Source of the DNA: Synechococcus sp. TMED19
GTDB taxonomy: Bacteria; Cyanobacteriota; Cyanobacteriia; PCC-6307; Cyanobiaceae
Assembly (NCBI GenBank): GCA_002168155.1
Contig: NHBY01000040.1
Span: 10,847-43,475, forward strand
DNA length: 32,629 bases
Reading direction: 5' to 3'
Every line of letters starts with the position of its first letter. Position 1 is the first letter of the stretch. Under the pieces are notes generated by a model, which worked only from the letters and a program-made list of their open reading frames with translations, ran no database searches and was not told the DNA's origin. The translations under genes were made by a program, and so were the position numbers. This document shows, piece by piece, positions 23,649-32,253 of the stretch.

Positions 23649-24646
23649 TTGAGTTGCTGTTGCCATGTCCCCTTTCGGCTGGCTGGGAGTTGCTGTGGCA
23701 ACAGAGATTGCCCAGAGAGGCCGGTGCGTTGCCGCTGGGCGGTTTCTCCGGCATGGAGCTGGACTGGCCAGGGCGGCGCCTGTGGCTGCTCAGTGATGCT
23801 CCCAGAACCCACAGCCTTGAGCTGAGCTGGCGGGGCAGCGTTCGACAGCCCCAATTTCTGCTTAAGGCACCGCAGCCCCTCACTGATCAGGGCGTAAGCA
23901 GACTTGATGGGGAGGCTCTAGTGCGTGCAGGCCAGGGCGGCCGATTCTGGATGGCTAGTGAAGGCCGTACCGGTCTCAAACCAGCAGCAGCGCTGCTTGA
24001 GCTTGCTCCCACTGAGCTCGGTGGCTTCCGTGTCCTAAGCCGCTCAGCTTTGCCTGATGCGTGGCAGCCCGTTGAGGGGAGGGGCATGGGCTCGAATAGG
24101 GGACCAGAAGCGCTTGTCGCGCTTGCTCCTGATCGTCTGCTGTTGGCACCAGAATCAGCGCTGCAGCAGGATCCCGGGCGGCAGCTGCGCTTGCTGTTGG
24201 CTCGCTTACAGGGGCCGGATCTGATCTTTTCTCCCCTCGGCACGCCGCTGATGGTGGCACCCCCGAGCGGCTTTGAAGACCACTGGGGACTGACTGCCCT
24301 GTTGCCCGCTGAATCCTCAAAAAGATTGCAGCAGCGCACACCGATGCTGCTGGCGCTTTGGCGTGGCTACGCCGAACCCAATCGATGGTGGAACCGCCTC
24401 AGCCTGTTGCCATCGATTCCACTCGAAGCAAAAGCTGGTGCTCCCTTATCGCCTCTCATGAGCTGGAATTTGAATCACCTCGGGCTTGAGCCCGATAACT
24501 GGGAGGCCCTGGAAGACGGTCCGCCGCTGGAGGACGGCAGACCGACTCTGCTACTCGCCAGTGATGACAACTTCAATCCTCTGCAGCAGAACCGCCTAGC
24601 GCTATTGGCGCCAAGGCGGTCTGGTCGCTGCCAGTCGCTGCCGTGA
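23645..24646 (+). CDS. esterase-like activity of phytase family protein
   Basis: This 333-residue protein matches the beta-propeller-like 'esterase-like activity of phytase' family. LGGFSGMELDWPGRRLWLLS (about residues 31-50) is the typical opening. VSRLDGEALVRAGQGGRFWM then NRGPEALVALAPDRLLLAPE and PLMSWNLNHLGLEPDNWEAL follow, ending in PTLLLASDDNFNPLQQNRLA. There is no signal peptide at the N-terminus ([19 protein letters not shown]). The catalytic activity of this family is not well established. The GTG start overlaps the oxidoreductase stop. Confidence 0.72.
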   Translation: MIELLLPCPLSAGWELLWQQRLPREAGALPLGGFSGMELDWPGRRLWLLSDAPRTHSLELSWRGSVRQPQFLLKAPQPLTDQGVSRLDGEALVRAGQGGRFWMASEGRTGLKPAAALLELAPTELGGFRVLSRSALPDAWQPVEGRGMGSNRGPEALVALAPDRLLLAPESALQQDPGRQLRLLLARLQGPDLIFSPLGTPLMVAPPSGFEDHWGLTALLPAESSKRLQQRTPMLLALWRGYAEPNRWWNRLSLLPSIPLEAKAGAPLSPLMSWNLNHLGLEPDNWEALEDGPPLEDGRPTLLLASDDNFNPLQQNRLALLAPRRSGRCQSLP

Positions 24647-24654
24647 AGTGAGCT

Positions 24655-25836
24655 CTAGCGCACGACGGCCAGAGCAGCCCCCAGACCGGCACGAACGTCT
24701 TCGGGGTGCAGCTTGCCGTCGTGGTCGGAATCGAGCGCATCAAATACCGCATCACTACCCAGCCACTCTTCGCGGCAGATGCAGCCATCACCATCGAGGT
24801 CGTTGAGCAGGAAGATTTCCTGGGCAGCGTGGGCGAAGGCGGCACCGCCTTCCAGCACCGCCATGCGGTGGGCCAGCTGGGCCTCAAGGGTTTCAATCGC
24901 TTTGGTGAAGCCTTGAATGCCTTCCGCGAGCTTCTCGTGGGCCATCTGGTCTTCGCCCATCATCTGCTCGAAACGGGCGGCGTCGATGTTGAGCTTTTCA
25001 AGATTGCTGCTGGGATTCGCAGCATCGAGCTTGCGTGCCAGGGTGCCCTCCTGGTTTCGCAGCTGATCGAGCAGTTTCGGAGAGATGGTTAGCAGGTCGC
25101 AACCGGCTAGCTCGACGATCTCGTCGACGTTGCGGAAGCTGGCTCCCATCACCTCGGTCTTGTAGCCGTGGGTCTTGAAGTAGTTGAAGATCTTGCTGAC
25201 AGAGACCACGCCTGGGTCTTCGGGGCCGGGGTAGCTGTCACGACCGGTGCTCTTTTTGTACCAGTCGAGGATGCGACCGACGAAGGGAGAGATCAGCGTT
25301 ACACCAGCCTCGGCGCAGGCGGCGGCCTGGGCGAACCCGAATAGCAGGGTCAGGTTGCAGTGAATGCCTGATTTCTCAAGCTCCTCAGCCGCTTTGATGC
25401 CCTCCCAAGTGGAGGCGATCTTGATCAGCACGCGGTCGTTGCTGATGCCGGCGTCGTTGTAAAGGCCAATGAGTTTGTGGGCCTTGGCGATGGTGGCCTC
25501 GGTGTCATAGCTGAGCCTGGCGTCCACCTCAGTGGAGACACGGCCAGGGACGATCTTGAGGATTTCCTTGCCGAAGTTGACGCAGATCTCATCGAGGGCT
25601 TCGGTCACGACCTGCTCTGCAGGTGCTGTGGGACCGATTAGCTCGCGGGAGGCCCGAAGGGTCTCATCGATCAGGTTCTGATAAGCGGGAATCTGTGCTG
25701 CCGCCAGGATCAAGGAAGGATTGGTTGTGGCGTCGCGCGGAGTGAATTTCTCAATTGCCTGGAGATCGCCGGTGTCGGCTACCACCACGGTCATGCTGGA
25801 CAGCTGCTCAAGCAAGGTCGCCACGGCATCAGGCAT
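24655..25836 (-). CDS. tal: transaldolase with C-terminal EF hands
   Basis: The protein of the non-oxidative pentose phosphate pathway moves a dihydroxyacetone unit between sugar phosphates. Residues 1-330 are a TalB-type transaldolase: [19 protein letters not shown], Schiff-base Lys139 in [13 protein letters not shown], and [20 protein letters not shown]. The C-terminal 60 residues carry two EF-hand loops, [12 protein letters not shown] (346-357, canonical) and [12 protein letters not shown] (369-380, Asp at position 12 instead of Glu). EF-hand extensions are known in some cyanobacterial transaldolases and suggest calcium binding; the effect on activity is unknown. It is convergent with the esterase gene, 8 bases apart. 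Confidence 0.95.
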   Translation of the reverse strand: MPDAVATLLEQLSSMTVVVADTGDLQAIEKFTPRDATTNPSLILAAAQIPAYQNLIDETLRASRELIGPTAPAEQVVTEALDEICVNFGKEILKIVPGRVSTEVDARLSYDTEATIAKAHKLIGLYNDAGISNDRVLIKIASTWEGIKAAEELEKSGIHCNLTLLFGFAQAAACAEAGVTLISPFVGRILDWYKKSTGRDSYPGPEDPGVVSVSKIFNYFKTHGYKTEVMGASFRNVDEIVELAGCDLLTISPKLLDQLRNQEGTLARKLDAANPSSNLEKLNIDAARFEQMMGEDQMAHEKLAEGIQGFTKAIETLEAQLAHRMAVLEGGAAFAHAAQEIFLLNDLDGDGCICREEWLGSDAVFDALDSDHDGKLHPEDVRAGLGAALAVVR

Positions 25837-25877
25837 ACGGTTATCGACAAGGTAGCCATGGCGTGCAATGGCGCTTC

Positions 25878-25895
25878 AAGCCTGGCTTAAGGCTT
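25878..25895 (-). terminator. hairpin after ftsI
   Basis: AAGCCT pairs with AGGCTT around the loop TAAGCC (minus strand), starting in the ftsI stop codon. There is no T run on either strand, so it is a weak terminator candidate between ftsI and tal. Confidence 0.33.
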
Positions 25896-27691
25896 CAGCT
25901 CTTTCGGGATCGGCTGGGGGGGATCCGCTCGATAACCAGTAACGCCTCCATGATGCTTTTGGCTACCGGAGCCGCCACGGTGGAGCCGTAGGCGTGATCT
26001 CCTTGGGGTTCATCCACCACGACCAGCACCACATAACGCGGGTCATCAATGGGGAGGTGGGCCACAAAGCTGGTGATCCGAGCGCCGGGGATGTACACAC
26101 CGTTGGCAGCTTTCTGAGCGGTGCCGGTCTTGCCGCCGATGCGATAACCGGCGATTTGTGCCTTTTTACCGCTTCCCTTTTCGACAACGGTTTCAAGCCA
26201 GCTGAGTACTTGGGAACTGACTTTGGGATCCAGCAATGCTTGTCGGCGAGCGCGGCCAGGTCCGGCCAGGTCATCACCGCTGCGAAGGCCACGGGTGATG
26301 TGCGGGCTAACCAGATGACCGCCATTGCTGAGCATGGCGTGCAGCTGCAAGAGCTTCAGAGGAGTGAGGGCGAGCCCCTGACCGAAGGCGGCTGTGGCCG
26401 GTTCAATCGGGTTGCCCGTGAACACTCTGCGGCTTTTGAGCTGGCCGCTGACAGCACCTGGTAGGTCGGTGTCCGGTGCTGAGCCAATGCCGAGCCGTTC
26501 GAGCCATTCCCAGTAGCGGTCGGCATTGAGTCGTTGCATGGCTCTCACCATGCCGACGTTGCTCGAGACCTGTAGCACTTTGGCTAGCCCCACCTTGCCG
26601 TGGGCAACCTTGTCGTGGTTGTAGATCGGCCAGCCGCTGATCATCAGGCTGCCCTTGTCAACAACGGTGCTGCCAGGGCTCAGCGCTTTCTCCTGAAGCG
26701 CAATGGCTAAGTTGATGGGCTTGAGTGTGGAACCTGGTTCATAAAGATCCTGTACGGACCATTCCCGGAACAGGCTGGGGGAGAACTCCCAGAACTCGTT
26801 TGGGTCATAGGTCGGAACGGATGCAAGAGCCAGCAGTTCCCCATTGCTGGCATCCATCACCAGCGCCGCACCACGCTTGGCCGACCATTGTTGGACTTGG
26901 CGGGCCAGCTCCAGCTGCGCCACCCGTTGAAGGCGGGTATCGAGCGTGAGCTGCAGGCGCAGATCATCACGATGCATACGTCCTGCACCAATTCCATCGG
27001 GCAGCGGTGTGCCATCACCGCCCTTACGGATTCCTAGAGGCAACTCTTGGCTTTGGAGCCGCTGATTCAAGCTCAGCTCAAGTCCTGCCTGAGGCACCCG
27101 CTCAAGGTTGAGAAAGCCGAGCACATTGGCGAACAGGCTGCCCTGGGGGTAAACGCGCTGGGGGCCATGCTCGAAGTCGATGCCGTCAATGCCAAGTCTC
27201 CGCAGCCTGGTAGCCAGTGAGGGCTCAAGGTTGTTGGCTAAACGGACCCCGGAGCGGTGTTGGCCCATGCGCTGCACCAAGTCGGTGGCAGCAACTCCAA
27301 GCAATGGAGACATCTTGGCTGACACCTCGGTGGTGCTGCGCCGAATGGATGACTCGTCTCCAGGGAAACGGAAGTAACGGGGATGGGCCCAGACGGTGAC
27401 GCGTTCCTCGTCGATGGCTAGGAGTCGTCCACGACGATCGACGATCGTGCGGCGCCTGCCCAGGGGATTACGGGTTTCGGTCTGCACTCGGCGAGCCCGG
27501 GCCTCAAGGCGGGTGCCTTCGATCAGCTGCAGCCAAGCGAGCCGCAGGCCAAGACCACCTAAGGCCAAAGCCAGAAGCACCATCACTGTGATGAGACGGC
27601 TGGCGGGAACGACGTGAAGTTGCAGCACTCGCTGCGAACGATGCGCTCCACGCAGGGTGCGACCACGCGTTGGGGCTTGAATTCGCGCCAC
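25895..27691 (-). CDS. ftsI: septal peptidoglycan transpeptidase FtsI (PBP2/PBP3 class B)
   Basis: This 598-residue class B penicillin-binding protein has a short cytoplasmic N-terminus, one transmembrane helix (about residues 32-52), a pedestal domain (...VDRRGRLLAIDEERVTVWAHP) and a C-terminal transpeptidase. The active-site motifs are present: Ser321 in YEPGSTLKPINLAIAL (SxxK), SSNVG (SxN, about 376) and GGKTGTAQKA (KTG, about 521). It cross-links peptidoglycan at the division septum in the divisome with FtsW. The upstream gene, 2 bases away, is a FtsL-like small membrane protein. Confidence 0.93.
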   Translation of the reverse strand: MARIQAPTRGRTLRGAHRSQRVLQLHVVPASRLITVMVLLALALGGLGLRLAWLQLIEGTRLEARARRVQTETRNPLGRRRTIVDRRGRLLAIDEERVTVWAHPRYFRFPGDESSIRRSTTEVSAKMSPLLGVAATDLVQRMGQHRSGVRLANNLEPSLATRLRRLGIDGIDFEHGPQRVYPQGSLFANVLGFLNLERVPQAGLELSLNQRLQSQELPLGIRKGGDGTPLPDGIGAGRMHRDDLRLQLTLDTRLQRVAQLELARQVQQWSAKRGAALVMDASNGELLALASVPTYDPNEFWEFSPSLFREWSVQDLYEPGSTLKPINLAIALQEKALSPGSTVVDKGSLMISGWPIYNHDKVAHGKVGLAKVLQVSSNVGMVRAMQRLNADRYWEWLERLGIGSAPDTDLPGAVSGQLKSRRVFTGNPIEPATAAFGQGLALTPLKLLQLHAMLSNGGHLVSPHITRGLRSGDDLAGPGRARRQALLDPKVSSQVLSWLETVVEKGSGKKAQIAGYRIGGKTGTAQKAANGVYIPGARITSFVAHLPIDDPRYVVLVVVDEPQGDHAYGSTVAAPVAKSIMEALLVIERIPPSRSRKS

Positions 27692-27693
27692 GC

Positions 27694-28224
27694 TCAGTAC
27701 CCGCTAGCGATCAGTTCGAACTGGAGGGGCTGCTGAACCTTGCTGCCTGTCCCTCGCGGAGGCGGGCTGGGCAGGAATAACAAATCCTTGCTGCTCGTCG
27801 CCACCAGAGTGCCTGGACGGCTTGCACGACTGAGGAAATGCCGCTCTAGAGCCGAGCGGCTCTCCATGACTCGATGTTCGAGCTCCTGGGCGGACTGCAG
27901 ATTTCGAAAATCATGGCCCCAGCGTCCCTGCCAGTGCAGTGTCAGTCCAGCTAAAGCAAGGGCTGCAACGCCTGTCGCTAGAAGAGCGCCATCGGCAACG
28001 CGGTGTAAACCAGCCAACCAGGGCGCTTGGCGTTCAACCCGGCGGGCTGAAAGCGACCCCTGAAGTAGTTCAAGTGAGCGCTTCTGGCGCTGGACACGGC
28101 GCTGTGCAACACGTGATCGGCGCTCACTTAACGCGCGTTGTTGGGCACTGCCGGTGTCCGGGTGCTGTGGCAGGGGGACGGCAACCACCGGGACTGGACC
28201 ACAGAAGATGTGCCAGTGAACCAC
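27694..28224 (-). CDS. FtsL-like single-pass membrane protein (candidate divisome component)
   Basis: The 176-residue protein has a basic N-terminus (SERRSRVAQRRVQRQKRSLE), one transmembrane helix (about 78-97, ALLATGVAALALAGLTLHW) and an outside segment predicted to form a coiled coil (about 104-131, DFRNLQSAQELEHRVMESRS), ending in a Pro-rich tail (LFLPSPPPRG). I do not recognise it by sequence. The topology and its position immediately before ftsI, 2 bases apart, match FtsL, which is hard to detect by similarity because it diverges fast. It starts at GTG 28224; a GTG at 28188 is an alternative. The assignment is by context and architecture only. Confidence 0.6.
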   Translation of the reverse strand: MVHWHIFCGPVPVVAVPLPQHPDTGSAQQRALSERRSRVAQRRVQRQKRSLELLQGSLSARRVERQAPWLAGLHRVADGALLATGVAALALAGLTLHWQGRWGHDFRNLQSAQELEHRVMESRSALERHFLSRASRPGTLVATSSKDLLFLPSPPPRGTGSKVQQPLQFELIASGY

Positions 28225-28246
28225 TCGCCCCAGGGCTGGGCAAGGT

Positions 28247-29623
28247 TTAGCTGCCCAGCAGCAGCAGATTCACAAAGGTCAGCCCGTTCCAGAGGCTATG
28301 CATCAGCACGGTGCTGAACAGTCGACCACTGCTCCAGCGCAGCCAGCCAAGACCAATCCCCAGAGCGAGAAGCGGTGGTGCTTCGCTGAGGCTGAGGTGG
28401 GCTAGGGCAAATACCAGCGCACTGACCAGGATTCCGGCACTGACGCCCCAGCGCCGACCCACCACCGGTAGTAGGACCCCCCGGAACAGCACTTCCTCAA
28501 ACAGGGGAGCCAGCACGGTGGCGGTGATTGCTAGAAGACCGATGGCCACGCCACTGCGGCCATTGAGAACCTCTTCCAGCAGAGGATTGCTGCCGCCGGC
28601 ATCGGGCCATAAGCGTTCCACCAGCCATCCGAGCAGGGCCACCAGGGGCAGGCTCATCAGCAGGCCGCGCAAGGCCTGTGGCCAGCATTTCCAGCTTGGG
28701 AGCCATTGCAGTAAGCGCCCCTCACCTTCAGGAAGATTGCGCAGTAGCAGCACAAGGACCGCAACAGCTGGTAAGGCAGCGACGCTGTAGAGAATCAGGA
28801 CCTCCAGAGCGGCACGAAGAGCCGGCGTCAGGGTGAGTCCATCAAGCAGGCTCCCAAGCATCGGCATGGCCAGCAGGGGTGTCACCAGCCCGCCGAGCAC
28901 GACAAAACCGCCGGCGATCAGCAGCACGGTTTCTGTGATGGTGAGATCGGGCCCCTGCAGTTCTGGAGCCGCCGGCTGCTGACCTCGCCAGCGGCGCCAC
29001 AGCTGCTGAAGCAACAGCACACCGCCAGCGAGCACTCCGAACAGTGGCAGCAGATTGACTAGGACCAGCCGCCAGCTAGCCCAGCGCAGCGTTGCCGGCG
29101 ATAAGCAGGCATCGGCAGGCTGCTGTAAGGCCTCACAGACGAGCAGCCGATAAAGGGGCCGATCGGGCAGGGGTGGCAGGGGTTGTTGCGCCGGATCCGG
29201 GGCCAGCAGGGTTTCGGCAAGAGGTCGCAGATCTTCCGGTCCGCTTTTGATCACGGTGTTGAGATGACGCCGTGACTGGTCCACAAGGCCAAGACTGTCT
29301 TCCAGCAAAGCCTGAGCCAGCAGGCTGTCGCTGCTCCCGGCTCGTGGGCTTTGCTGCAGGGTTTCCAGCAATTGCTGCTCAGGAGGCAGCGGGCCAGTGG
29401 GTAGAAGGTCTCTACCGCCATCCCGCTCTGCCAGCACCTCAAGCTCTAGCTGGCGCTGTTCGAGAACGTTGCCGACGGAGGGACGTTCGATGCTCTGGGC
29501 CAGTGAGAAGCCCCAGATCAGTAATGCCAAAGCCAGGCTTAGTAGGGCCAGCAGGCTCAGCAGCGGTGTTGTTCGCCTGGTTGAGTCCCTGCTCGGCACT
29601 GTTGCTCTCCGGTTGCAGGGCAT
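28247..29623 (-). CDS. CPBP family intramembrane metalloprotease
   Basis: A protein of about 458 residues with several transmembrane helices. In the C-terminal half LFEEVLFRGVLLPVVGRRWG carries the E-E-x-x-x-R motif, SALVFALAHLSLSEAPPLLA the F-x-x-x-H motif, and LMHSLWNGLTFVN the final His/Asn motif, so the CPBP (Rce1/CAAX-like) active site is complete. The N-terminal half holds a membrane helix (LLALLSLALALLIWGFSL) and a long charged outside region (about 60-180) with no known domain. The substrate is unknown. The track start at 29794 would overlap the divergent phosphatase, so I use the ATG at 29623. Confidence 0.85.
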   Translation of the reverse strand: MPCNRRATVPSRDSTRRTTPLLSLLALLSLALALLIWGFSLAQSIERPSVGNVLEQRQLELEVLAERDGGRDLLPTGPLPPEQQLLETLQQSPRAGSSDSLLAQALLEDSLGLVDQSRRHLNTVIKSGPEDLRPLAETLLAPDPAQQPLPPLPDRPLYRLLVCEALQQPADACLSPATLRWASWRLVLVNLLPLFGVLAGGVLLLQQLWRRWRGQQPAAPELQGPDLTITETVLLIAGGFVVLGGLVTPLLAMPMLGSLLDGLTLTPALRAALEVLILYSVAALPAVAVLVLLLRNLPEGEGRLLQWLPSWKCWPQALRGLLMSLPLVALLGWLVERLWPDAGGSNPLLEEVLNGRSGVAIGLLAITATVLAPLFEEVLFRGVLLPVVGRRWGVSAGILVSALVFALAHLSLSEAPPLLALGIGLGWLRWSSGRLFSTVLMHSLWNGLTFVNLLLLGS

Positions 29624-29683
29624 TGTCACTGCTGGCCGGAGCCGGGGTGCGTACGATGACGCCCCGAACCGTGAAGACTCCCC

Positions 29684-31012
29684 TTGGCCACGAGGATTTT
29701 GCTGGTGCGGCACGGTCTCAGCAGCTTCAATCAGGAAGGGCGCATTCAGGGCCGTGAAGATGCCTCCCAGCTCAGTGATGCCGGCGTGGAACAAGCCCAG
29801 CGCCTAGGGGATGCACTGAAAGATGTACCGCTTACTGCAGCCTTCTGCTCACCGTTGCAGCGAGCTCACAAGACCGCTGAACTGCTACTGGCTCGACAGG
29901 GAAGCGATGTAACCCTCACCAGCACCGAGCAGCTGCTGGAGATCGATCTTTCCTGCTGGAGCGGTCTTCTTCGTGGCGAGGTGGCCAGGCTTCACCCTGA
30001 TGAGGATCGTCTCTGGCGAACAGCCCCCGCCGAGCTTCAGTTGCAGCGCGCTGATGGCAGCAGTTACTACCCGGTGCAGGAACTGTTGGTGCAGGCCAAG
30101 GCCTTCTGGCAAGAACTGCAGCAGCGCTTTCCTCCTGAGGGGGATCACAGTGTTTTGGTGGTGGCACACAACGGAATCCTGCGTTGCCTTCTGCTGGCGG
30201 CTCTGGACTTGCCGGCAAGTCATTTCAACCGCTACCGCATCAACAACGCTTCCCTCTCGGTCTTGAACCTCAAGAGCGGCGGTCAGGTTCAGATTGAATC
30301 GCTCAACACCATCGCTCATCTGGGCGAGAGCCTCCCCTCGCGCAAGAGCGGTCCGCGGGTGTTGCTGGTGCGCCATGGAGAAACGAATTGGAATAAGGAG
30401 GGTCGTTTTCAGGGCCAGATCGATATCCCTCTCAATGACCGCGGCTGGGCACAGGCGGAAGCCGCCGGCAACTTCCTCAGTGACGTGGCCGTTGACCGTG
30501 CGTTCGCCAGCTCCCTCACCCGCCCCCACCAGACAGCCGAGGCGATCTTGAAGCAGCAGGCTGCTGATCTTCCGATCACCAGCTGTCCGGGTTTGGTGGA
30601 GATTGGTCATGGCGCCTGGGAAGGCTGCCTTGAACAGGAGATCCGTGATGGTTGGCCTGAACTTCTGGCGGCCTGGCAGACGGAGCCCCACACCGTTGAG
30701 ATGCCTGGAGAAGGCGGAGAGACGATCCAGCAGGTCTGGGACCGATCAGTGGTTGCTTGGCAGGAGATCATTCATTCCCTTAAAGACGGTGAGACTGCAC
30801 TGGTGGTGGCTCACGATGCGGTCAATAAAACGATCCTCTGCCACCTGCTTGGCCTCGGTCCACAGGACATTTGGGCGGTCAAGCAGGGCAATGGTGGTGT
30901 GAGTGTTATTGATTACGCCCCAGGAGGAGACGCTCAGCATGTGGTCGCCAGTCTCAACTTGACTGGCCACCTGGGAGGGGTGCTGGATCGCACGGCGGCT
31001 GGCGCCCTGTGA
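29684..31012 (+). CDS. tandem histidine phosphatase (two PGM-like domains)
   Basis: This 442-residue protein has two complete histidine-phosphatase domains. Domain 1 has ILLVRHGLSSFNQEGRIQGR (R-H-G), FCSPLQRAHKTAELLL and VLVVAHNGILRC. Domain 2 has VLLVRHGETNWNKEGRFQGQ, FASSLTRPHQTAEAI and ALVVAHDAVNKTIL. Both catalytic His pairs are present. Tandem proteins of this type are found in cyanobacteria and plants, where some are linked to inhibitory pentulose bisphosphate or carboxyarabinitol phosphate removal for Rubisco; here the substrate is unassigned. The start is TTG, the first possible after an in-frame stop. Its TGA overlaps the GTG of the dihydroorotase-like gene. Confidence 0.85.
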   Translation: MATRILLVRHGLSSFNQEGRIQGREDASQLSDAGVEQAQRLGDALKDVPLTAAFCSPLQRAHKTAELLLARQGSDVTLTSTEQLLEIDLSCWSGLLRGEVARLHPDEDRLWRTAPAELQLQRADGSSYYPVQELLVQAKAFWQELQQRFPPEGDHSVLVVAHNGILRCLLLAALDLPASHFNRYRINNASLSVLNLKSGGQVQIESLNTIAHLGESLPSRKSGPRVLLVRHGETNWNKEGRFQGQIDIPLNDRGWAQAEAAGNFLSDVAVDRAFASSLTRPHQTAEAILKQQAADLPITSCPGLVEIGHGAWEGCLEQEIRDGWPELLAAWQTEPHTVEMPGEGGETIQQVWDRSVVAWQEIIHSLKDGETALVVAHDAVNKTILCHLLGLGPQDIWAVKQGNGGVSVIDYAPGGDAQHVVASLNLTGHLGGVLDRTAAGAL

Positions 31013-32253
31013 AACGGCTGCTGAAGAACCTCCAATTGCTGCAGGGTCCAGGGGCAACCATTCAGCGTGGTGATGCGCTCTTTGACGGTGATCAGTTGAT
31101 CGCCTTTGGCTCTGAGGTCTCTGCCGCTGCTGATGCCGCAACTGTCTTGGATGTACCTCCCAGAACGTTGCTGGCTCCTTTGCTCGTTGATCCCCATAGT
31201 CATTTGGAGGATCCTGAAACCGGTTGCGCCGAGACTCTCAGCAGCCTGAGCCGTGAGGCGATTGCCGCTGGCTACGGCACCGTGGCTCTGTTGCCGAAGG
31301 CAGCCTCCTGGCGTGATCGTCCGGAACGTCTCAACCTGTTTCCCATTGAAGGGCTGGAGGTGCGGCTCTGGGGGGCGGTCACCCGTGCTGGTGATGGAAT
31401 TGAGCTGGCTCCCTTGGGTGATCAGCTCAATTGCGGTGCTATCGGCCTCAGTGATGGCGAGGCCATGCCGCCACTGCCGTTGCTAGAGCGATTGCTGCTG
31501 TTGGGGGAAGCCGATGCAGCCCCGCTGCTGATCGCGCCAAGGGATCCGGCTCTGACTCAGGCGGGTCTGGTACGAGAGGGGGTCGACACCCTGCGGCTGG
31601 GCTGGCCTCCCGATCCGGTGAATAGTGAGCTGTTGCCGCTTCACACCCTGCTGGCCCTCGCGCCGAGAGCCCCTCAGCTGCGTCTGATGAACCTCTCCAC
31701 TGCGGCGGGGCTCGCCTTGCTCGCTGCGGCTCCAGAGCCACCGCCAGCGAGCGTCAGCTGGTGGCATCTGCTGGTCGATCACAGCAGCCTTGATCCTTTT
31801 GCGGATGGATGGGTGGTGCTGCCCAGTCTCGGGAGCAGTGTTGATCGCGCTGCACTGCGCCAAGGGCTGCGTGATGGACATTTGCAGGCCATTGCGGTGC
31901 ACCACAGCCCTTTGGATCATGAGGAGCATCTACTGCCACTGGACCAGCGTCCTGCGGGGGTGGCGGGATATCAGGCGGTCCTGCCGGCCCTTTGGCATGA
32001 GCTCGTTGATGGTGACGGCTGGCGCCCTGAAGAGCTCTGGCAGGCTCTGAGCTGGGGGGGATCGACCTTCCTGGACCTCGAGCCGGAACGGTTGCAAACC
32101 GGTAGCCGCCGTTGGCTGCTGTTTGATCCCGACGCCATGCATCAGCCGCGTGAAGCCAGTCTTGCGGCTAACCGCCCACTTACACGAGTTCCCCTCAGGG
32201 GGCAGGTGCTGGCGACGGGGTTGCTGGAACCTCGATTGTGGGATCTGGACTGA
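31009..32253 (+). CDS. dihydroorotase-like amidohydrolase, probably inactive
   Basis: The 414-residue protein follows the dihydroorotase layout: LLAPLLVDPHSHLEDPETG at the H-x-H metal motif, CGAIGLSDGEAMPPLPLL at the A-F-S-D-D-G-like segment, LMNLSTAAGLALL where H-I-S-T is usual, and AIAVHHSPLDHEEH where S-D-H-A-P-H is usual. Expected ligand His (N in NLST) and the catalytic Asp (H in HHSP) appear changed, and the Arg after H-x-H-L is Glu. It may therefore be a PyrX-type non-catalytic dihydroorotase rather than PyrC. The GTG start overlaps the phosphatase stop. The 3' end overlaps lepB by 59 bases. Confidence 0.75.
   Translation: MKRLLKNLQLLQGPGATIQRGDALFDGDQLIAFGSEVSAAADAATVLDVPPRTLLAPLLVDPHSHLEDPETGCAETLSSLSREAIAAGYGTVALLPKAASWRDRPERLNLFPIEGLEVRLWGAVTRAGDGIELAPLGDQLNCGAIGLSDGEAMPPLPLLERLLLLGEADAAPLLIAPRDPALTQAGLVREGVDTLRLGWPPDPVNSELLPLHTLLALAPRAPQLRLMNLSTAAGLALLAAAPEPPPASVSWWHLLVDHSSLDPFADGWVVLPSLGSSVDRAALRQGLRDGHLQAIAVHHSPLDHEEHLLPLDQRPAGVAGYQAVLPALWHELVDGDGWRPEELWQALSWGGSTFLDLEPERLQTGSRRWLLFDPDAMHQPREASLAANRPLTRVPLRGQVLATGLLEPRLWDLD

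Noticed and set aside
29624-29794. N-terminal extension of the CPBP protease in the track
   Set aside because: The extension overlaps the divergent phosphatase gene and has no homologous character; the ATG at 29623 gives a sensible N-terminus before the first membrane helix.
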